Of a stretch of 64,000 nt of DNA, positions 1 through 16,986 are shown one piece after another. The position numbers and the translations under genes were made by a program. Below the pieces are notes generated by a model, which was not told the DNA's origin, searched no databases, and saw only the letters and a list, made by a program, of their open reading frames with translations. Each line of letters opens with the position of its first letter. Positions within the stretch are counted from its first letter, which is position 1. The stretch is from Colius striatus (taxonomy: Eukaryota > Chordata > Aves > Coliiformes > Coliidae). The stretch lies in the NCBI RefSeq assembly GCF_028858725.1, contig NC_084759.1, forward strand, positions 135,700,171 to 135,764,170, in the 5' to 3' direction.

Positions 1-2628
1 GAAGTGCACTTTTAACATAGAAAAAAATCAATTTAAAATAAAGCCCTTTTCATCCAATAAAACTGTCAGTGAGAATAAATAATTAAATTTATTGAACCAC
101 AGTGCCACCAGCTGATGCACAATGTTGCAAAACTGAGTCTGAAATCTGTCCTTCAATGAGGAACACAGCTCCCCATGGCTCTCCATGGCCAACTGGGCAG
201 TTTACTTAACTACTTTTGCCATCAACCTCTTCCAGGGCTGCAAAACTTGGTCAAGAAAGGGGCTTTGCACTAAGGGTTTTTTTGCAAGAAGAAGCACAGT
301 GCATACGAACATGACACTCATGTTCAAGGCTCTGACTGGTGTATCTGTTCAGCATCCTTGCATACAACTGAGCTGTCTTAGTGTTATCTCAAAATTCCAA
401 TATTCTTATAATAGCCTTATGAGAAAGAGACTACATTAGATGTAATGCAGAGAGAGAGATGAAGGCAAAATAAAAATTGGAAGGAAGAAGGTAGTTAAGG
501 AGAAAATAATAAAATGATTTTGGGTTAAAAGAAATCCCAGCTGAAACACTGAGAGAGTACTGAGATAATGTAAAACTATTCAAAAAGACTATGGAAAAGG
601 CTGGTTTTACAAGAAGGACATAGAGTACAGAAGAATGAATGGAGAATACAAAGGGAAAAAGAGAAAGACATAGCGGAAAATCAGAGACGGAAGAAACCAT
701 TATTGTCACTTTTTTTATTTTGTAGAAAATTTGCTTTTGTACAGCATCTGCTTAACCATATATCAAACAGACAGCCTCAAAGAGATTCACATCCCTAGAA
801 ATGGAGGCCAGAGACAAATTGTATACATTTTGCTCTGACTTTTCTTGGAAGCTACAGACGTTCATTGTTGGTACAGAATGGACAGATTAATATCTCCAGA
901 TGTTCATCGTCCATCTTTCCAGAACATTAATGGGTAGGCCAGAGAATGAATCCTTTTAGCAGAAACTTCAGTCTCTGCTCCTGCTTCATATGAAGTATTT
1001 TGTCAGTGTTTATGTTCCAGAGTGCACCTGCTCCAAATGCAAGGAGTCTACACCATAGACCAATGCCCCTCCATGCCACCACCCAATAGGGCATGAAGCC
1101 TGCAAAAAGTGCTGATGAACTGGCTTCCAAAGAGTATGAGAATCCAACATTGCTTTTGACTATTTTACCTGACAGGAATATGCAAATATTTAAAATTACA
1201 TAATTCTTTAAGAGTTTGAGTCACTCAGAGTCAGGACAAAGACAGCATTTCTTTTGAACCACAGACACAGGACAACTTTAGTAAGAAACTTGCACGGGAA
1301 TTTTTCCATAGTTATACTGCTTATCCACTGAGGCAAAAAGTATGCATCAGTTTATCATTACCAAGTGTGATACAACTAGTTGCCGTACACTCATTTATTC
1401 TTCTAGAAAAACTTGTGATGACATTTTTGGGAAGGCACTAGATAACAAATGCGCATTTTAATTTGAAGAGAAAAGTCATTTGCCACCAATTTTCAATGCC
1501 ACATATAAAACCACAGGTGAGACATTGTTGATGAATATGAATTCAGCAGCAGCACCCAAGTCCACCTGAACATTGTTCAGATAGTTTTGAACATACTGTA
1601 ACACTATTGGCACGGTTCCTTCTCATTCCCATTCATGAACTCCTACTGTCAAAAAGTAATCTTCTGCTGAAGTAGACAGATATAATCCTATTAAAAAAAA
1701 CTGTAAGTGAAGGAAGTATACTTCAGTGTATGGATCTATCAGAGAACACAAGCCAGGATTTGGTCTTCCTCCAGTACAAAGAGGTTGCTAAAGAGGTGTT
1801 TGCTTTTTTCAGCTTGAATAATCTCAGTGAAATGGATAGATACTCAGGTGGCTGATGGGACATTATAGATGCACATTGTTTTGCAGTGGAGTATCTCATC
1901 CTGAGAAGAAGAGCAGGACTGTGCAAAAGGCCATGCCATTTCACTGCTTTTTCTTCCGGTGCTGCCCGGAGTGGCACTAGTTTTCCTATGAGATGGCTGG
2001 GTCATTTCAGCTGCCCTAAATTTGCTCTCAAAATGCCTTTGCCATAAACCAATGGAAAGAAAAGGTCTGGAAAACTGCAGGCAGAATATCGACTCTTCTC
2101 CAGTGAAATCATTGAAGAATTCAGCTATTCCTTTCAAGAGAACATGGAATTAACCTGAAAAAGATTGATATCCAAGTAACCCTCATAAAATTGGCGGGAG
2201 TGGAGCAGCTGTGTGCAGCAGTTTTGAAAAGACACTCACTTCTGCCTGCAGGTGGGTAACCCAGTGACATACGAAGAAAACCATATTCTGTGACAGCTAG
2301 CTGAAGAAGGTAAGAGACCTTTGACACGAAAAATATGCTTACAAAAATAGAATGCCATTAAAACAAATATAAATACACATTATATTACATGAGTGAACTG
2401 TGTTTTTCTTTTTAGTGTACGTGCCATTTTTTACTCATTCATACACTAAGTGCTCAAGTGTTTCCTAATGCCATTAGCTGGTGCTTTCAGTAAGTAATAG
2501 AATAAATAGTTCTTGCATGGTTCTTTTCTGCATTGTGTTCCCATTTTCCTAAGTAAGAGAAAATTTAAACAAAACATCGCAGATGCCTTCTCCTGCCAAT
2601 GCCCACAGACCTCACACAAAGCTGTGTA
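1..2628. other. KCNJ8 3' UTR and downstream flank
   Basis: No recognisable coding exon or repeat family here. The part next to 2628 must be KCNJ8 3' UTR, probably down to about 1.4 kb. A hydrophobic 67-codon minus-strand open frame at 927-1130 begins with TTG and was not assigned. The rest is ordinary AT-rich sequence. Confidence 0.6.
1394..1399 (-). terminator. Candidate KCNJ8 polyadenylation signal
   Basis: AATAAA on the minus strand, about 1.23 kb past the KCNJ8 stop. It is the nearest canonical hexamer I found 3' of the gene. Cleavage site not determinable; an ATTAAA at 1457-1462 is an alternative. Confidence 0.35.
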
Positions 2629-7525
<4,897 letters not shown>

Positions 7526-7607
7526 CTTCCTGCCACCATAGTCCACTCAGCACGATGAAGAATAGGGGCTGGTCCCTCTAGCACTTCTCTGCTGGGCTCA
7601 CTCTACC

Positions 7608-8381
7608 CTGCAAAAAAGAGAGAACCTGGTCAGATTTGTTACCTATGCGCTACAGTAAGAAGCTTTGACGAGGTACCCCTTACCAACAATCATTACATTC
7701 AGTGTCACCATATGACTACTTATTCTACAGTGCCTCCCTCTTTCAGGTCATCATTTTTATATGAACAATTGGTATCAGCTCATAACAAGAATGAAAGATG
7801 CTGTTTTCACACTCCTTGCAGGAAGGGAGAATAGTCTTGCTAACTTGCTGTAAAGTAACATGATGTATAACAGGTTGGCTTCTCAGGCTGATCTCCAGCA
7901 GACAGCAGTGCCCAGCTGGGTACTGCAACATGGAGCACTAAGTTATCCACATCCTTCAGGACCTGAAGAATCAGACTTCTCTGGTTTGAACCAAGCCTAG
8001 TCTCCAGACAGAACATGGAGACTCATTTCTCAGGGCTACAGCCCCACGGTGCAGCCAGGAACTCTGCGGAAAGTCTGTCCTGTCCTCAGAAAGCATACTA
8101 AGAAGGAGCTGGTGGGCAGGCAGTCACATTTCGTCTTGGCAGCTCTCATTCCTTTCCGGAATTAGGCGAGGAAATTCTCCTTTTATTCCCAAACTTTGTC
8201 CCCAAACGGGTGACAGAACAAACCTACGGAAAGCCTGGCTCCCCCGCGACTCCTCGCCAGCTGGCCTGTCTCGGAGCGCAGGGCTACCTCACCCCGCGCC
8301 GCTTCGCAGGGACCCCAGCCCTTCCTGGCTCTGGGCTCACCCGGCCCGCGACCCGCCGCCTTCCGCACCGCCGCCACTTAC
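7608..8381 (-). other. KCNJ8 intron 1 (predicted)
   Basis: Bounded by a consensus donor GTAAGTGG just below 8382 and the exon 2 acceptor above 7607. Mammalian KCNJ8 likewise has a non-coding first exon. No gene or repeat seen; its 5' part is CpG rich. Confidence 0.65.
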
Positions 8382-8560
8382 CGCAGCGCAGCGCAGCACA
8401 TCGCGGCGCGGCACGGCGCGGTGCGGCGGGGCGGGACGCGGTCGGGCCAGGCTGGTCGGGGCGGAGCGGGGCGGAGACGAGCGGGGGTCCCGGGCGGTTC
8501 AGTCTCGCAGCGCCGGGCCGGGGCCGGGGCCGGGGCCGGGGCCGGGGCCGGGCGGAGCGG
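8382..8560 (-). other. KCNJ8: KCNJ8 exon 1, non-coding (5' end unknown)
   Basis: The exon ends at a strong donor (GCG|GTAAGTGG). The upper limit given is arbitrary because the transcription start cannot be read from sequence. The last 20 bases start a short upstream ORF (ATG at 8401) that would stop after 9 codons, in exon 2. Confidence 0.5.
8515..8554 (+). repeat. GGGGCC hexanucleotide repeat (5 perfect units)
   Basis: Five perfect GGGGCC units at 8520-8549, flanked by GGGCC and GGGCGG. Seven runs of at least three G separated by CC on the plus strand give strong G-quadruplex potential. It lies in the KCNJ8 promoter or first exon. Confidence 0.95.
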
Positions 8561-8680
8561 GGGGTCCCAGGCGGGTTGGTCGCACAGCAGAGCGGGACAG
8601 CCTGGTGCGGCTGGGTACGCAAAGGCAAGCCGCTGGCTGAAGCAAGGCAGCCGCACGCTTGCTCGCTTCCTCTGGTAAGC

Positions 8681-11600
8681 CAGGAGTTGTGCCTTTTCCA
8701 CTTTATCTGATTTCGAATCTCGCCGAGGCAGCTTACAGGCAAAAAGCAAAGCGTGTGCGTAAGTGCTTGGAGGACAAAAGCCAGAATCTCATGGCCTTTG
8801 CTGCTTTTGACAAACTTAATTACCTATTTTTGCAAGAAAAGAAAAAAAAGACATTCGTTTCTCTGGAACACCACTCTGGCTGGGCACAGCCCTAATGTTC
8901 AGCTGGTGTAATGAGCATTGGCAGATGGGTATTTTTGTATGGGATGGGTTTGGGAGAAATTACGTGCAATGGCAAAACCCAAACAGTAACATTGCAGAAG
9001 TTCATTCTTTTTCCCACAGGTCGAGGTTTGCAATTTTGGCTCTTGTGTTCAATGGAAACTTGCATTCTCTGAAATTGCAGGTTTTGGTTTTGTTTTTTTT
9101 GTTGTTTTGTTTTGTTTTTAAAAAAGTCTTAGGGTTTGTAGTAGGAAGAATAAACAGTACATCAACTTTATGAAAAGATCTAAATTTAGATTTTAATGAA
9201 GCAAAGCACAGAGATTTCGTTTTCTCAGATCAACTCCCCCATGTCCAAGGAACATGTGTGTTTACAGTAAAGAGGTTTTTAAACTTTTCTATGTATCACC
9301 CAAGTGAATGACCTGTACGGTATAAAATTTATTCAGAATAAAATGCCTTCTGTCGGTAAACTAGAGAGAGAAAGAAACACTTGTCAGGCTGTGATCAGGA
9401 AGGTTTTGAGTGTATTCAGGCTTGGAAAAAATGAGAGAGTGTGTTTGACAGCAGTGTAATCCCCAGTTTGAAGATATCCACCCTGTTGAAGACATGCATG
9501 TGCTCATCTGTAAACAGATGAGTGATTCCTGGAAACTTTCCTAGCACTATCCTTTTCTAATACCAGATATCCAGTAGTCAGAAAAGAGATAGACTCAAAG
9601 ACCCAGTCATATTAGACTATTAGCTAAATATCTGTGTGTGAAACTAACTTTAGGCAGATGACCAGCAGCAGTCTGAAAAAACAAGATCTAAACCAGACTC
9701 TGAGTACATATACATAAAGTCACTTGGGTGGATATCTGCAGCATCAGCATCATTGGTGGAAGATATGGCACTGGGCTCAGAGGACTTCAGATGGTACCCT
9801 GCTCCAAATGAGGTGACAGAGATTAGTCTTGGCGGTCAGACTCATTTGTTTCGTGCGGGCTCCAAAAGTGCATCGCACTTGAGTGTAACTATTGGAAATA
9901 ACTGATTAAATATAGATTAAAAAAAAAAATCTCTTCTCCTTTTTTTTTTTTCTTTCTTTTCCCTATCCTTTTCCTCCTCCTTTCCTCCTTTTAGCTGCTA
10001 TGAAGTACTTGTCCCATGCTAGAGCTAGAAACAAGATTAATGTTCCCCAGTATGGTTGCTAGCTGCATCTCAAACCCAGTCTGTGAAATGCATGGACACC
10101 TCTCCTTTTTTGTGAGGTCCTTGAATTGTGGTATTTTGCTTCTGACACAAATTTACTCACGTTACATGCCCAATTGCATAGTTTCCTGTGAAGTCGTCGG
10201 AATCCAAAGATTTGCAATCAAGGACACAGAAACACAGCTTTCATTTACTTGCCACCTTACAACATAATTCACTGCAGTTGTATTCAGCCTCAGCCACGTC
10301 TCACTCTGCCAAAGCCCCTCGGCTGCTGGTGTGCTCCTTACCTGTGTGTTCTGTTAGCAGTGTCTAGGACTGTGTGACACAAAGTTAGTGTGTGGATTTG
10401 CAGTTACCTTGGAAAAAATGGATCAAAATTGTTCTTGAAGGCAAATGGGGAGGGGCCTTTCGTAAGTTGGTCAGGTGGAACAAAAACTGGTGCCAGTCTG
10501 ATGCTGTCAGAGACCTCTAGAACCTATCAGCCCAACTCATTGACTGATAACCGAAGGAAGTTTCCTCCCCCTTAATTGGGCACCATGCAGAGGCCAGATT
10601 TTTTGTAGCTAAGATAGGAAGGGGTCCCACCAAACACAAATAGTCTTGACACAACCACAGTGTGACTGAACAAAAGTTATTGATCATTTTACCCATCATA
10701 CATTGGAAGAAAAATGCTCACAAAATCCTGTCTTTCCATCTCCACCTGTTCAATACTGGAAGAGATTCTGCCTCACAGGAGGGGATGCCTTCCTACTTTT
10801 TCACACTTGAGACTAGCTTCAAGGCAGCTGGGCCATGACTTCAAGGAAGGTGGGATGTGAAGATCAGGAGCACCAGAACTATTCATTTTTCCCAGTTGAA
10901 CATTGAGAGACACAATTTTGTGCACAGCGTCTGTTTCCCCAAAATAGAGTGTATGAATAAACTCTGGAGGGTGACAGCTACTAAAAGTGTTCCCCTTTGC
11001 CCTTTTGAATACTTGCATGGTTGCCATATGCACATTTAAGTCTGAGATTTAAGTAACAGCTGGGAAAATCTCCCAAAATGTCTCCTAACCCATTTGGTAA
11101 GGAACATAATATCTGAGTGTTATGAACATAGCCTTTTCAGGAAATAAAAAAAGTAGATCAGAATTGATGACAAGTTTGGGTCCGGTTTTGCTACTGTCTG
11201 TCATGCAGCTCCCCTCTTACTGTTTCATTTCCCTTCCATAAGAGCTACTGGTGTTATGGTAAATATCACTTGACAATTATGCCTATCTAAAAAAGGATTA
11301 TAATGTGCTTAGACATGAATCTGAAATTTCCACATTACAGCTGTGTCCAGCCCTTTCAGAAAATCCTGTTTTGTAGTAAGTTTTGTTTGAAATTCTAATC
11401 TTAGCTTAGAGATAGGAAGACTTTTCAGGCGTCCAGAGATGTCATGCACTCAGCACAAGGCTACCACAAAGACACAAAGCTGATAAGCCTTATTCGGATA
11501 GCATGGATGAACTGAACTTCCGAGCTGAACTGGCAAGAGATCCATCAAACATAAAAGAGCAGAAACAGCAAACTAGGGGCATCTGTTACCCCAAACCATT

Positions 11601-14099
11601 TTTTTTCCTTGTTTCATGCAAGGGCAGCAGGACAAAAATAGTCTTTATCATCAAAATAAATGTAACTACTGCCAGTATTACCTGTAGACCTTCCATAGGT
11701 TTGCTGGTAGATTGTTTCCCGTGCAAACTATCTGGTTTTTAAAAGAGGTATCATCCTTGTTTGATGAAATCTGGTAATCTGACTTTTCTGTACATGTCAG
11801 GCTATGGGGTGCAGGCTCTGCAAAGCTAGCAATATTTTGGAAGTTCTATAAATCTCTGTTATGGTACTTACAGTACTGACAAATGGGGTCTGGTGCATTT
11901 TTCAGCTGGAGTTTGGTATTTTCTATCCCACTCCAGGTAGTCACCAGGTAGCAGATGGGATGTTTATGTTGTAGTTAAACTCCTGCAGTTCAGTGAGCTG
12001 ATGGGCACCACTGCTCATGGCAAAGGTATCCCCTATCTTTGTGTCTGCTTCCTGCATAGCATGGTGAAGAAAGAGAGACTCATGGTTCTTGAGTGAGCTG
12101 TCTTAACTGGCAACATCTCTGTCACCTAGTACATGTCCTTAACTCTTCAACAAGGTCTGAGCTTGCTGTAGTTTGAACAGCATTAGGCTTATTTCAGACT
12201 ATTTCCACTTGCAGCTGGCTCTGTGGGCTTTTTGGGCAGTGATGCTTCATCCAAACCTGTCCAGAGCTCTGCTTGAGGGCTCACCTGGTGTGGCAAAGGG
12301 TAAGCAAATGGGTCACCAGCATGCATCAGTGAGAGAGGGCACAGTCCTAGGCAAATGCATTCAGCCCTGTAGTGTGAGAGAGAAGGCAGGGAACTGTTTT
12401 GGGCTCAGGATGCAGGCACTGGCCTCCTGCACAGTCAAGAGTGAAGGAGTAGAAGGGGGAGAAGAGAAGAAAGATTATCACACCCAAATTATGTGGTTTC
12501 TGTAGTCATCTGATTTATGAAATCCAACATCATTTAGCCTCTGTTTCCCTAACTTCACCTCTGCTATGGGGACATGCATGATCCAAAAAAGGTGTAGTTG
12601 AAAGGAATGCTTTGTGCTTCAGGGTATACCTTTTATTCACTCTCTGCCATAAGCTTTAACCTCATTTCCCTATAGAGATAACCACATCATATTAAATCTT
12701 TGTGCAAAATCCAAAAAGATTTCTCACCATCCAACACTACTTATCAATCTCCTTATTTATGCCTTAAAGTTTAGCTGTATGTTTATTTCTTCCCAGGTCT
12801 CTCTTTTATAGTGCAGGCTGAAAACTAAACAATGCACTTTGCTGAGCCTTAGTGCTACAGAGACTCAGCCTGTCACAAATCCAAATGCTGGCATTTCTTT
12901 CACCTGACCCACCTTTTAGATCATGGTATCCCCAGCCAGCAGAGCTAGGTAATCTCTTTTTTCAGTTCATGTCAGATACTACCTCCCATGTACTTCAGTT
13001 TAAGCCTTAGTCAAAAGTTCAGAAATACTGTACTGTCACGTCTGGTCTTACCCAAGTCAATATCTGCCACAGGATGAGATGGCAATAGTCAAAGTGGTAC
13101 AGTCTTTCTCTGATACCTAATGCTCTGATATATGTTTTTCATGTTAAGTGTCCTTTCTTGGAACAGAAGTTTCTTCTAAGGCTCTAGGAAGAGAGTAGTT
13201 TGGGATTATTTCTTTGCCTCCTTCTGCTAACCTTGATTGCTTCAGCAATCAAGCACAACTTTATACTTCCCTTAGTGTCATTGCCTTCTTGCGTCTGCTC
13301 AGTCTCATCTCAGATTTCCATAAAACATTTGGATTTTAGGTCTTGTGGGTCAGGACTTTCCTCGCTAAGTGACATCACTTAAAGTGAATTTTTAAGAACA
13401 TCTCCCACTGCAATGTTGGTTATCCAATACTGCCATGGCAGGATTTTGGCTTGTGTCAGGTGGCACTCTCCCACTCAGCAACCAGGCATAGCTTACACAT
13501 GGGATGTGTGGTCCAGAGACTGTTCTAAATGTGTGGGATGGACAAGGCAATCTTATTTTGGGACGATCATGGTCTTAAGCACGTGGATGGTCTCACAGGT
13601 GAACTGTGCCACTTTTCCCATTTTATTTAGCAGTGTGGGCAGAGGCAGAGTTCACTCTAGAAGCAGGTAAAGCTGCCCCTGGTGGCAAAATGCTGGAGGC
13701 ACCTCTTAGAACCTCACATTCCTGCCTCTCATAGAGAAGTCTAATGGTCATAGCTCATATTGCTAAAAGAGTAAGGGCCTAATCTAGCCAGGATGATAAA
13801 ACCACATATAACTATGAAATATGAATCTCTGAACTTTCTGCTTTTCAAAGAATATGTTGCTTTGAGGCATTTATAACTCTCATACTGAATGATGGCTCTG
13901 GACCATGTCGTTTACACTAAGCTGCATTAATTCCTTAGATACATAGTTAAATATTTTAGTGGACATTTAAGTGATATTTATGGATGTAAGCTGGTACAGC
14001 CAGAAAACACTGAAGTAAATTAAAGGGAGAGTTAAGAAATGTCATGGGAAAAATTATAAAACACTCATATGGGCAGTGCCAGCCAGCACTGTTTATTTC
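8681..14099. other. Intergenic DNA between ABCC9 and KCNJ8, proximal part
   Basis: No exon recognised. Low-complexity stretches: a T/G-rich run with TTTTG units (about 9082-9121) and a long polypyrimidine tract (about 9930-9993). Open frames are short and resemble no protein family. Regulatory elements upstream of KCNJ8 may lie here but none can be named. Confidence 0.6.
9930..9993 (+). repeat. Polypyrimidine tract
   Basis: C/T-only sequence rich in TTTCC and TCCTCC units, preceded by a short A run. Confidence 0.8.
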
Positions 14100-14104
14100 T
14101 CAAC

Positions 14105-14130
14105 CCCTACCATTCTATGATTCTATGATA
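14105..14130 (+). mobile_element. CR1 LINE 3' tail remnant
   Basis: Only the CR1-like end ATTCTATGATTCTATGAT is clear here; the body upstream is too diverged to assign. Confidence 0.5.
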
Positions 14131-16659
14131 TATAACCATGTAATGTATTTATATACAAAATGGAATAACATATATACATGGCAGTGGATGCACTGAGACA
14201 GTGAAATGTGCAACATGGTAATATGTGAGCAGAATATTTTATTATATAATAATTAGTAGGATGAAAATCTCTGTGTTCAATGAAAATGAAAGAAGACATC
14301 TTGCATGTGATGAATGTCAATTACATAAAATAGAAGTTATTTTTAAAAAAACAGACATATTTTAAAAATGGTTGCTTGTTTTTAACATCTTCAGAATGTG
14401 GCTTATTATTATATTAGAAAAATAAAACAACTCCTGCCAGGAATGTGTGTAATTTTTGCATGGGTAATGTCTAGCAGCAGACAGATGCTGCCAATAATGA
14501 ATGATTCATAATAACGATGTAGTAAATAGAGTAAGACTTTCTTAAAAAAAATCTCTCTTGTATTGAAGGATTACATTTAGAAGCTTCTCTGAACTTTATA
14601 GCTCTATACAAGCCAATAGTCTAAGGTGTCCTGCCAAAACAGCATCAGCACATTGCTAATTTGTAGGAGTCAGAGAACTTCCGCATCACAACAATTGTTT
14701 GATAACTTGAAAATCTGATAATCTTTCCCCACAATTCAACACAGAGGTCGGTTCTGGTAGAGAAAAAACAGAGCAGCACAAAACCAATGTAGAAATTATT
14801 GGGATGTTTGCATGGCAATGAAAAATTTGATTTACGACTTTGTTTTCAGACTTTTTTTAGTACTCTCTTAGTTTTGCCTTTGAAAGGTTTTATTTCCAAA
14901 GAAACTAAAGAGCTTTTCACATGCCATCATTGAATTCTTATCAGAGAATTTACATAACATCTTTTACTTTTAAATCAGGCTTTCAAAAGGTACTACTTGA
15001 GGATCTAAAATAGTAAATGCGCTTTATTAATTTTTGCTTTTAAACATATTTTATGGGAGAATCCATGCTCCAGAGAGGTTTTAACAAGTAGCACTGTGGT
15101 TTCACTAGATATTTTAGAACTGACTTGTATTGGCAGTGTCACACTGGGGACTCTGGTGCATAGTGCTTGCAAGGGGAACATATTCCAACTTTTTGCCACT
15201 AGATAATGGAAACGTGATAATGAAAACATGACCCTTATCCTCAGCTTTGTTTTGAAGGCATCTGTTTGCCTCAAACACATTATATCTCCATTTATGATAA
15301 AATACCTCCATATCTCATGTGAAATGTATACGTGGTGTTTGCTTCAGCTTCTCATGACTTGTGTGTGGTGTGGTATGAGGATATATTGGCATTTTACACA
15401 AGAAAGCACGAGAGCCCATTGCTTTAGGAAGCAAAAAGAACACAATTAAATAGACCACTTTATTGTATAAGAAGTTTGAAGAGACCTACTTGACCACATT
15501 CAAACTAATGTCATCTGCACTTTTAAGAAAATCTAATTTAGTACATTTACTTTTTTGCTGACAGAGGTTTTACATATAATGAGATGCCAAATCATTTGGG
15601 CCATATTCATGGTAGTACTAATTGAATTCAGTGGAGGTGTATTAATTTATACCAGAGGTGTTCTGCTAGTTTACATTAACCTAGAGTAGGCTCATGCAAA
15701 TTCTTCAGAAGCTTTTGATAAGATACTATTTCATCTGAAAGATACAGTTGGGAAAAGCTGGTATGCTTTTGCAAAGAAAGAACTTTTTCAGGTCTGTAGT
15801 AAAACTGGAACTTAAAAACACTGGAGATGCCTCTTTTGCATATCGATTTGCCTAGCAAAGTGATGATTACTACCTGTAGACTTTACCTTGCTTATGCCCC
15901 TGGCTTATCAGAGCTGTGCGGAACTTCTACAGTGACGTTTTCCAGCCTTATAGGAAAAACCAGTGGATTAGTGCCTGCTCTTCAGTTAATAAATGGCTAA
16001 AAATCCCTCTGAATGTGTTATCTCTACATCTCAGAGGATCCCTGAGGCTACAAAGTTAGCAATTCAAAAGGCAGATATCTAGTTCAAGCTCATTATTGCG
16101 TGAACTCCTTTTGCAGATATGGGTGGGAGACAGACACATCATCCCATTGTCTGATGTGATGCTGATCTTTGCCTGCTGTTGAAAAAAACATGCTTTTGTT
16201 CTTTGAAAGCTTTCTTCTTAACTGAAAGAACCTTGAGTTGCTTGTACCATATCATAACTTTCTTTGAATAAAAGATTGCAGGTGTGTTTTTGTGTGTAAG
16301 CACACACATATACTGACAATATACTGTATATCAAATAGAAAACCTATCCAGGTGGTTTTAAGAAGTTTTCATAAGAAAGCAAAGAACAGTTAGCTATATG
16401 GGGCTCTGAAAAAACATAGAATATTACTCTAAACCAAGTTTCAAGTTACAAAAATCAGCAACAAATTCAGATCAGAATTAGAAATCCTCACAGTCAATTA
16501 CTTGATTAATTTCCTTTTAAAAAAATAAAAAGAAGGCAACTGAGGAAGGCAGCAGTCTCATTTGTGCCAACCATTAGACCTGGTTCAAGTAGCGGTAAAG
16601 ATAACCTACTGGTTGCAAGTTAAAGGTTGAGAAACACTCTTGCAGCTCCACAAGAAGTT
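14131..16659. other. Intergenic AT-rich DNA
   Basis: No exon or repeat family recognised. A stretch about 14.28-14.54 kb is AT-rich with GGAATG and homeodomain-like ATTA motifs and might be a conserved non-coding element, but this is only a guess. Confidence 0.5.
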
Positions 16660-16986
16660 GCAGAAGCAATTCCAATACTTAAAAGGGGCCTACAGGAAAG
16701 ACTCTTTATCAGGGAATATAGTGATAGGACAAGGGGTAATAGTTTTCAATTGAAAGAGACTAGATTTATATTAGATATTAGGAAGAAATTCTTTGCTGTG
16801 GGGATGGTGACACAGGAACAGGTTGCCCCGAGACATGGTGGCTGCCCCATCACTAGCAGTGTTCAAGGCCAAGTTGGATGGGGCCAAGTGGAAGGTCTCG
16901 CTGCCCATGGCAGGGGGCTTGCAAGTAGATGATCTTTAAGGTCCCTTCCGACTCAAACAATTCCAGGATTCTATGATTCTATGATC
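16660..16986 (+). mobile_element. CR1 LINE, 5'-truncated 3' end
   Basis: Shows the standard avian CR1 3' end: block AGGAAGAAATTCTTTGC, then AACAGGTTGCCC, TGGATGGGGCC, a GATCTTTAAGGTCCCTTCC block and an ATTCTATGATTCTATGAT tail. It lies between ABCC9 and KCNJ8. Any open frame inside is reverse-transcriptase or UTR debris. Confidence 0.95.

Larger units (their letters stand above)
8185..8680 (-). promoter_or_regulatory. CpG island / KCNJ8 promoter region
   Basis: A sharp rise in GC and CpG within an AT-rich window, with GC-box-like GGGGCGG motifs (about 8428-8436 and 8459-8474) and no obvious TATA box. It covers the predicted first exon of KCNJ8, so a TATA-less CpG promoter is inferred. Confidence 0.7.

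Noticed and set aside
927-1130. Hydrophobic 67-codon minus-strand frame 3' of KCNJ8
   Set aside because: It begins with TTG, no family is recognised and it lies in the likely KCNJ8 3' UTR or just beyond it; probably chance.
7526-7546. Seven extra N-terminal codons before MLARK in KCNJ8
   Set aside because: The upstream codon is GTG, not ATG, and the family starts at MLARK.
8378-8749. Long GC-rich open frames on both strands at the CpG island
   Set aside because: They come from high GC content and the GGGGCC repeat (Pro-Ala, Gly-Arg type peptides) and resemble no protein.
16627-16932. Plus-strand 101-codon frame
   Set aside because: It overlaps the CR1 3' end, including untranslated CR1 sequence.
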